From Candidatus Buchananbacteria bacterium (lineage in GTDB: Bacteria; Patescibacteriota; Patescibacteriia; 2-01-FULL-39-33): DNA of 32,141 bases. The stretch is taken from NCBI GenBank assembly GCA_903888345.1, contig CAISTG010000033.1, positions 1 through 32,141 of the forward strand. Reading direction: 5' to 3'. A model generated the notes under the pieces. That model did not search any database. It was not told the DNA's origin and worked only from the letters and a program-made list of their open reading frames with translations. Of the stretch, positions 26,450 through 32,141 are shown piece by piece; positions within the stretch are counted from its first letter, which is position 1; each line of letters starts with the position of its first letter. The position numbers were made by a program, and so were the translations under genes.

Positions 26450-28999
26450 ATGAAGAGAGGGATCATTTTTATTTGTTCTTTGTTCGTCCTGGCGATCGTC
26501 GTAACCGCTGGGTTTTTTATTGGAAAAATTGATAATGTCAGTGCGAAAGATTTAAGGCTAACAATATTTCCCATTGATACTGGCAGTAGCTTAACCGCAA
26601 CTGATTGGTCTTGTTCTGATTGTGGTATCGGTGGCGGTTCAGCAGACAATTTTTACTATTTTAAATCTTCAACCACGGGTATAGTTAGTAGGGAATTTAT
26701 CATTCCTGATTCTTCGGTTAGCGATTTAGAATTTCGCGTTCGAACTTATAATTGGACTTCTAGTACTTTGCCAGTGTTAAAAGTTTTCATCTCAGTCGAT
26801 GGCGGTGATTTTTCCGAGTTAAAATCTTTTACAATTGTAACCTCAACCTTAACTTCGACAACCAACTCTCTTTATCAGGCGGAAATAGGCAATGGCGGAT
26901 TAATTAGTTTAATAGACTACGTCGGAAAAAAGGTTATTGTTAAAATTTATTCACCAATGACATATTTGGCTGGTGTCTCGACTTATCGAACTGTTGGTAT
27001 TGATAATTTAGTTATTTCTTATAACTTAAACACCATTAATCAACAACCCGTCGCCAACTCAACTATTAGTACAACTACGGCTGAAATTGGCGAGGAAATA
27101 TATTTTAATGGTTCTGGTTCTAGTGATACCGATGGTACGATTATTGATTGGATTTGGAATTTAGCTGGCGACATAGTCCATTCAGCTACCACTAGCCGCA
27201 GTTTTGCTACTACGGGCACTAAGCCGATTTCTTTTTGGGTATTAGACGACGATAATGCTTCTTCGGTTACTCAGTATTTCAATTTAAACATTGTCGAACA
27301 TTTAGCGCTGGCGACCGATACTGATCCGTTAGCCACTACGACCCCAACATCTACTTGGCCGATAATTAAAGCTGGTGATTTACTGATCAACGAAATTTAC
27401 CCAGCACCACCAACGGGAGAATCAGAATGGCTGGAGCTGTCTAATAATACGTCTTCGACGCTGAAGTTGGATGGTTTGTATATATTGGATGGAAAGTTTA
27501 CTACAACGACTTTAAGTGCAGAAATAGCGGCAGGCGGATATTTAGTAATTGAAACCATTGCTGGTAATCTCAATAATGATGGCGATGATGTTACTCTAAG
27601 AAACGCGGATTACATTATCGATCATACTAATTACGGTGACTTTTCCAATAAACGAGACCAGAGTTGGGCGCGCGATAGCGGTGGAAATTTTGCAACCACA
27701 ATTAGAATCACCAAAGGTACAGTTAATGTGATTGAGGCCAAACCAGTTGTAATTAGTAGTGGCGGCAGCAGTTATTCGTCCGGTAAGGCTACAATTACTA
27801 GCGCGACGACAACAGCAACTTCAACGGCCGCCACTTCGACCGCCCCTGATTATCGGGGTCAATTAATTATAAATGAAATTTTACCCGATCCCGATAGTGC
27901 CAGTGGGGAAGAATTTATTGAATTAAAAAATTTATCAGCTGCTGATATTACACTTAATGGTTTTTATCTTGCTGACAACACTAATGTTAAGCATCTGATT
28001 AAAGCCACGACCAATATTATTATCGCCGCTGGTGGTATAGTAGCGATCAAGCGCGCTTCGTCGACGATTGCGTTAAATAATTCTGGTTTCGAAGCAGTTA
28101 GTTTGCTTGATCCAGCTGGACAATTAATCGATCGAATTACTTATCAAGCAAAAAGTGTTAAGGGTCAGGCTTATGCGCGCAATGACGTTGGTGAATGGTT
28201 GTGGACAGATCAGATTACGCCAGGCGTCGAAAATCTGTTTACTAGTCAAACCGAAGTTTTAACTACGACCGCTGTTGTCAGTAAAATCAAAGCAGCGACG
28301 TCTAAGGCGAGTGCCAATTATGGTTTAGTCGACTTAGAAAAAATTTCTGAATTACCAGATGCGTCTAAAGTAAAAGTTCGTGGTGTCGTGTCTGTCGAGC
28401 CGGGAATTTTAGGCGTGCAAGTATTTTACTTGGCCGGATCGGGCATTCAAGTTTATTGTTACAAAAAAGATTTTCCCGATTTGAAGGTCGGGGATTATAT
28501 CGAAGTTAATGGTGAATTATCCACGGCAGCGACGGGACGTCGACTGAAGATGTCGACTAAAGCTGATGTTAAGTTTATAGAAAAACGAGATGCGCCGCTG
28601 CCCCACCAATTAACTATCGCCGATGTTAATGACGATTATGAAAATAGTTTGGTGACCATCAATGGAGAGATTATCCAGATTAAGGGTCGTAGTATATTTA
28701 TTGCTAGTGATGATGGTGAATTGGAGGTTTACGTTAAAAGCCAAATAAATTTTCAGGATTTAAATTTGGCCGAAGGTGATTTATTGGCCGTGACTGGAAT
28801 TATTTTAAAGAACAAAGAAAATTATCGTTTAACGCCGCGGACTTTAGCCGACTTTAAAGCAACCAAAGGACAGGTCCAGGGGGCCTTCGCCACTTCAACA
28901 AATAGTGTAAATTTAAATAATCCAACCTACTATTTACTAGTAATAATTTTCTTTTTAATCGCAATTATTATTATATTTTGGCTAAAATTAAAAAAATAA
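26450..28999 (+). CDS. Secreted, C-terminally membrane-anchored surface protein: PKD-like domain, two lamin-tail domains, OB-fold-like modules
   Basis: Signal peptide; FNGSGSSDTDGTIIDWIWN; LLINEIYPAPPTGESEWLEL and LIINEILPDPDSASGEEFIEL; C-terminal TM + KLKK. Confidence 0.85.
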   Translation: MKRGIIFICSLFVLAIVVTAGFFIGKIDNVSAKDLRLTIFPIDTGSSLTATDWSCSDCGIGGGSADNFYYFKSSTTGIVSREFIIPDSSVSDLEFRVRTYNWTSSTLPVLKVFISVDGGDFSELKSFTIVTSTLTSTTNSLYQAEIGNGGLISLIDYVGKKVIVKIYSPMTYLAGVSTYRTVGIDNLVISYNLNTINQQPVANSTISTTTAEIGEEIYFNGSGSSDTDGTIIDWIWNLAGDIVHSATTSRSFATTGTKPISFWVLDDDNASSVTQYFNLNIVEHLALATDTDPLATTTPTSTWPIIKAGDLLINEIYPAPPTGESEWLELSNNTSSTLKLDGLYILDGKFTTTTLSAEIAAGGYLVIETIAGNLNNDGDDVTLRNADYIIDHTNYGDFSNKRDQSWARDSGGNFATTIRITKGTVNVIEAKPVVISSGGSSYSSGKATITSATTTATSTAATSTAPDYRGQLIINEILPDPDSASGEEFIELKNLSAADITLNGFYLADNTNVKHLIKATTNIIIAAGGIVAIKRASSTIALNNSGFEAVSLLDPAGQLIDRITYQAKSVKGQAYARNDVGEWLWTDQITPGVENLFTSQTEVLTTTAVVSKIKAATSKASANYGLVDLEKISELPDASKVKVRGVVSVEPGILGVQVFYLAGSGIQVYCYKKDFPDLKVGDYIEVNGELSTAATGRRLKMSTKADVKFIEKRDAPLPHQLTIADVNDDYENSLVTINGEIIQIKGRSIFIASDDGELEVYVKSQINFQDLNLAEGDLLAVTGIILKNKENYRLTPRTLADFKATKGQVQGAFATSTNSVNLNNPTYYLLVIIFFLIAIIIIFWLKLKK

Positions 29000-29020
29000 T
29001 TGGTATTTAGAGCAATAATA

Positions 29021-29049
29021 TTGACAAAATGATAAAAATGTGATAGACT
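29021..29049 (+). promoter_or_regulatory. Promoter TTGACA-N17-TAGACT for rtcB
   Basis: ttgaca 29021-29026; tagact 29044-29049. Confidence 0.55.
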
Positions 29050-29117
29050 ATGTTATTGGGCTTGATAGTCTAATATGCACTTAAACAAGGTAAAAACAAC
29101 ATAAGGAGTACAGTAGA

Positions 29118-30278
29118 ATGAAGGATTTTCGAATCTATGGTCAGGTTGATGATGAAACGGTGGCGCAAATGAGATTGGCTATGGAACTTCCGATTTCGGC
29201 TTATGGCGCCATTATGGCCGATGGTCATGTGGGCTACGGCTTGCCGATCGGCGGAGTTTTGGCGACGCGGAACGCAGTCATTCCGGGTGGTGTTGGTAAC
29301 GACATTTCCTGCGGTATGCGCGCCTGCAAAACCAATGTGAAGGTGTCCGATCTTCTGGACAACTTCGGCAATGACGTGATGCAAGCTTTACTGGCGATCA
29401 AGGCCGTCGTAAAAGTTGGTCTGGGTCAAGTCTACGAAAAGCCGCAAGGGCATGAATTGTTTGATCGTCGGGAATGGAATGAATATTCGATCCTGAAGCA
29501 AAACCATCAGGCGGCGCGCAACCAATTCTCTTCAACCGGTTCTGGCAATCATTTCATCGATTTGTGCGCTGATCCGGAAGGGGTATTGTGGATACTGATC
29601 CATTGTGGTAGCCGGAATGTCGGCGCTAAGGTGGCGGAGTATTTCATGGAGTTGGCCAAGTTGGAAACTCCGGACGTCTGTGATAAAATCGCTTACTTGT
29701 CCATGGACTCGCAAGTCGGCCAGGACTACTGGAAAGTGATGGAATTCTGTGGCGAGTTCGCGTATGCGGGACGAGACCGCATTAGTGAAAAAGTTTTGAC
29801 GGCGCTGGGTGTGCGGGAAGTATACTCCATTCAGAACCACCATAACTTCGCCTGGAAGGAAGAGCACTTCGGGGAGCCGTTGATTGTCCATCGCAAGGGT
29901 GCGACACCGGCTGGCGAGGGAGTTCTCGGAATAGTTCCGGGTAGTATGGGCGATTTCGCCTATATCGTTCGCGGTAAGGGCGATCTGAACTCATTGAAGT
30001 CTTGTTCACATGGTGCTGGTCGGCAGATTGGCCGCAGTATGGCTAAGGGCAAGAAAGGCAGGGATGGCCAGTGGAAGCGTCTACCGCAAGTTCAGGAAAG
30101 TGATATGTGCGAATACCTTCGGGTACGCGGTGTCACTTTGCTGGGCGGAGAGGTTGATGAAGCGCCACAGGCTTACAAGAGAATTGAAGCGGTGATGGCG
30201 GCTCAAGCCAGTTTGGTTGAGCCGATGATCGCCCTGATGCCCTTTGGTGTGATTATGTCAGCAGCCGCTGATCGATAA
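29118..30278 (+). CDS. rtcB: RtcB-family RNA ligase
   Basis: DGHVGYGLPIGGV, GNDISCGMRA, GSGNHFID, HCGSRNVG, QNHHNFA, HRKGATPA, SHGAGR. Confidence 0.92.
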   Translation: MKDFRIYGQVDDETVAQMRLAMELPISAYGAIMADGHVGYGLPIGGVLATRNAVIPGGVGNDISCGMRACKTNVKVSDLLDNFGNDVMQALLAIKAVVKVGLGQVYEKPQGHELFDRREWNEYSILKQNHQAARNQFSSTGSGNHFIDLCADPEGVLWILIHCGSRNVGAKVAEYFMELAKLETPDVCDKIAYLSMDSQVGQDYWKVMEFCGEFAYAGRDRISEKVLTALGVREVYSIQNHHNFAWKEEHFGEPLIVHRKGATPAGEGVLGIVPGSMGDFAYIVRGKGDLNSLKSCSHGAGRQIGRSMAKGKKGRDGQWKRLPQVQESDMCEYLRVRGVTLLGGEVDEAPQAYKRIEAVMAAQASLVEPMIALMPFGVIMSAAADR

Positions 30279-30296
30279 TTATTTGTACAAACAAAA

Positions 30297-30332
30297 CGCC
30301 TCACCAGGTAAAACTGGTGAGGCGTCTTTTAT
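30297..30332. terminator. Intrinsic terminator
   Basis: acgcctcaccag-gtaaaa-ctggtgaggcgt-ctttta. Confidence 0.88.
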
Positions 30333-30342
30333 TTAAAATGTT

Positions 30343-31788
30343 TTATTCACTGACTTCTTCGGTAGGAGGTTCAGCCATCTCTTCAACTACTGGGGCTTCT
30401 TCTAAGGTTTCTGCTGGCTCAGTAACTTCAGTTACTACTGGTTCTTCAGCTACTGGAGTTTCTTCGCTAGCTTCAATTTCGGCAGCGACTTCAGCTAGTT
30501 CCGCCTTAACACCGTCAGAGATAATATCGATCTTCCAGCCGGTTAAGCGCGAGGCTAAGCGGACATTTTGCCCGGCACGGCCAATTGCTAGCGACAATTG
30601 ATCTTCTTTAACTTTGACAACTGCGAAATGACTAGCCTCATCTGTTTTAACGTCAACCACCTTGGCTGGTGACAGGGAGTTAGTAATAAATTTGGCTGGA
30701 TTTTCATCCCACAAAATAATATCAACTTTTTCACCGGACAATTCGCTAATGATGGTTTGAATACGAGAGCCACGTTGACCGACACAAGAGCCGATCGGAT
30801 CAATGCTTTCTTCGTTCGAAGCGATAGCAACTTTAGTACGGCTGCCAGCTTCACGGGCAATTGATTTGATCTCAATGGCGCCGGAGGCAACTTCAGGAAT
30901 TTCATCTTCGAATACGCCCTTAACTAAATCGGTCGTGGTGCGTGATAATAATAACATGGAACCGCGAGCATTAGCATCGACTGATTTCAAATAGAACTTC
31001 ATGCGATTGCCGATGTTATAGCGTTCACGTTCAACTTGTTCTTCTGGAGGCAAGATAGCAACAGTGTTGCCTAAATCAACCAAGACATTGCGACCTTCAC
31101 GGCGTTGAATGGTACCGATAATAATGGTATTCTCCATTGATTTGTATTCTTCAAAAATTTTCAGTCTTTCTTCTTCTCTTAATTTTTGAATAATAACTTG
31201 TTTGGCCGTTTGAGCCGCCATACGTCCGAATTCACCGGGTACTTCTAATTGAGTGATAATTTCTTCATCCAATTTAGCGTCAGGATTAATTTCTTTGGCA
31301 TCCTTAAGTTGAATTTCAGTTTTAGGATTAAATTTTCTTTCTTCAATATCTTCATCAGCGACTTCTTCGGCTAAGAAAGATTTAATCACCTTGGTTTCAC
31401 CTTGGTTTTTTTCTTCCTCTTCTTGTAATTGTTTTTCTTTTAAGGCGGCGGCGAAGGCAGCGGCAAAGGAGGCGCCAGCTTCTTCTTTAATCTTTTTTTG
31501 TTTTGATTTTGATTCGGTTTTGACGGTGGTAGTCACTGTTTTTTCTTCAGCAACCTCTCCCTCTTCGCCTTCTTCAGGCACATCCTCAACGACAGTTTTA
31601 ACATCAAAAACTTTAACGTCGCCGGTTTTGGCGTCGAATTCAGTAATGATGTTCTGCAGTTTATTGCCGAAATCTTTGCGATAAGCGGCGGCCATAGCCG
31701 ACTCGATGGCGACCAAGACCACTTCTTCGCTTAAGTTTTTTTCCTGGCAGATCTGTTGGATGGCTGCCTGGATAGGTGATTGACTCAT
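30343..31788 (-). CDS. nusA: Transcription termination/antitermination factor NusA with long NTD insertion and acidic tail
   Basis: S1 TIIIGTIQRREGRNVLVDLG, KH domains CVGQRGSRIQTIISELSGEKVDIILW and LAIGRAGQNVRLASRLTGWKIDI. Confidence 0.95.
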   Translation of the reverse strand: MSQSPIQAAIQQICQEKNLSEEVVLVAIESAMAAAYRKDFGNKLQNIITEFDAKTGDVKVFDVKTVVEDVPEEGEEGEVAEEKTVTTTVKTESKSKQKKIKEEAGASFAAAFAAALKEKQLQEEEEKNQGETKVIKSFLAEEVADEDIEERKFNPKTEIQLKDAKEINPDAKLDEEIITQLEVPGEFGRMAAQTAKQVIIQKLREEERLKIFEEYKSMENTIIIGTIQRREGRNVLVDLGNTVAILPPEEQVERERYNIGNRMKFYLKSVDANARGSMLLLSRTTTDLVKGVFEDEIPEVASGAIEIKSIAREAGSRTKVAIASNEESIDPIGSCVGQRGSRIQTIISELSGEKVDIILWDENPAKFITNSLSPAKVVDVKTDEASHFAVVKVKEDQLSLAIGRAGQNVRLASRLTGWKIDIISDGVKAELAEVAAEIEASEETPVAEEPVVTEVTEPAETLEEAPVVEEMAEPPTEEVSE

Positions 31789-31879
31789 ATGTTTATTAGA
31801 TTTTATCCATTATCGTCATCCTCAGAAAATCCGTAAATGAAATGGTAGGATTTGTCTGGGGATCCAGCTTTATCTGACC

Positions 31880-31906
31880 TAGATTCCCGCCTTCGCGGGA
31901 ATGACG
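31880..31906. repeat. REP-like palindrome copy 2
   Basis: tagattcccgccttcgcgggaatgacg; one mismatch to 17373-17399. Confidence 0.8.
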
Positions 31907-31937
31907 TAAAGGCGTATTAATTTATTCTCTTCTTACG

Positions 31938-31966
31938 AAAACTGGCAGCCCATTTAAGGCTGCCAG
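31938..31966 (-). promoter_or_regulatory. Promoter-proximal hairpin + T4 in the nusA leader (candidate attenuator)
   Basis: minus strand CTGGCAGCC-TTAAATG-GGCTGCCAG-TTTT. Confidence 0.6.
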
Positions 31967-31980
31967 ATACATCTAAAATA

Positions 31981-32009
31981 AGTATAGCACAAGTGCTTTT
32001 ATTTGTCAA
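31981..32009 (-). promoter_or_regulatory. nusA promoter TTGACA-N17-TATACT
   Basis: minus strand TTGACA (32009-32004), TATACT (31986-31981). Confidence 0.8.
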
Positions 32010-32017
32010 GGTAGGTG

Positions 32018-32141
32018 GGTAATGTGTACATACATATGGCGGTTTTTCCAAAAGTATGGCAAAATCAGCTACTATGTGTACGAAACTACCTCAGGATGCT
32101 CTCGAAGAAAGGTTGAGATGGGTGCTTCCAATTATGAATAA
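32018..32141. repeat. 124-bp perfect inverted repeat, right copy (IS end)
   Basis: Reverse complement of 17-140. Confidence 0.95.
32056..32141 (+). CDS. Partial IS transposase N-terminus, running off the contig
   Basis: MAKSATMCTKLPQDALEERLRWVLPIMN..., same frame as the left copy. Confidence 0.5.
   Translation, partial: MAKSATMCTKLPQDALEERLRWVLPIMN

Noticed and set aside
29532-30009. ORFs antisense to rtcB (29532-29891, 29782-30009)
   Set aside because: Shadow ORFs in a GC-richer conserved gene.
30343-31684. Plus-strand ORFs opposite nusA (30317-30601, 30803-30994, 31391-31684)
   Set aside because: Ser-rich translations produced by antisense of low-complexity acidic/KH regions.

Overview
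The window looks like a contig from a Candidate Phyla Radiation (Patescibacteria-type) genome. This is inferred from gene content and style; there is no 16S to confirm it. Core genes include nusA, rplS, groES/groEL with a CIRCE operator, cca, an RluA-type pseudouridine synthase, a ComM/YifB-like ATPase, upp, rtcB, an EndoQ-like PHP nuclease, an M23/LysM peptidase and five tRNAs. The contig ends in a perfect 124-bp inverted repeat, which is the 5' end of an IS-like transposase gene. At both ends the repeat stops exactly 8 nt before an inward-facing TTGACA-N17-TATAMT promoter. Between upp and cca lies an ~8 kb integrative element (about 4462-12541). It sits at the 3' end of a tRNA-Ile(UAU) gene and carries a large serine recombinase, small Zn-ribbon proteins, an ArdC-N-like protein and an amino-acid ABC importer whose ATPase has an extra TrmB-sensor-like C-terminal domain. 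Three att-like copies share a 9-bp core in an L+X / Y+R / L+R arrangement, and the recombinase ORF crosses the core, so circularisation would replace its C-terminal tail. Other points of interest are a 31-aa Lys/Ala-only protein gene missed by the ORF track, a promoter-proximal hairpin in the nusA leader, a nested inverted repeat between groES and groEL, a kinase/PP-loop fusion protein, an ~85-aa insertion in NusA, and tRNA relics. All calls come from reading the sequence; no database search was run.
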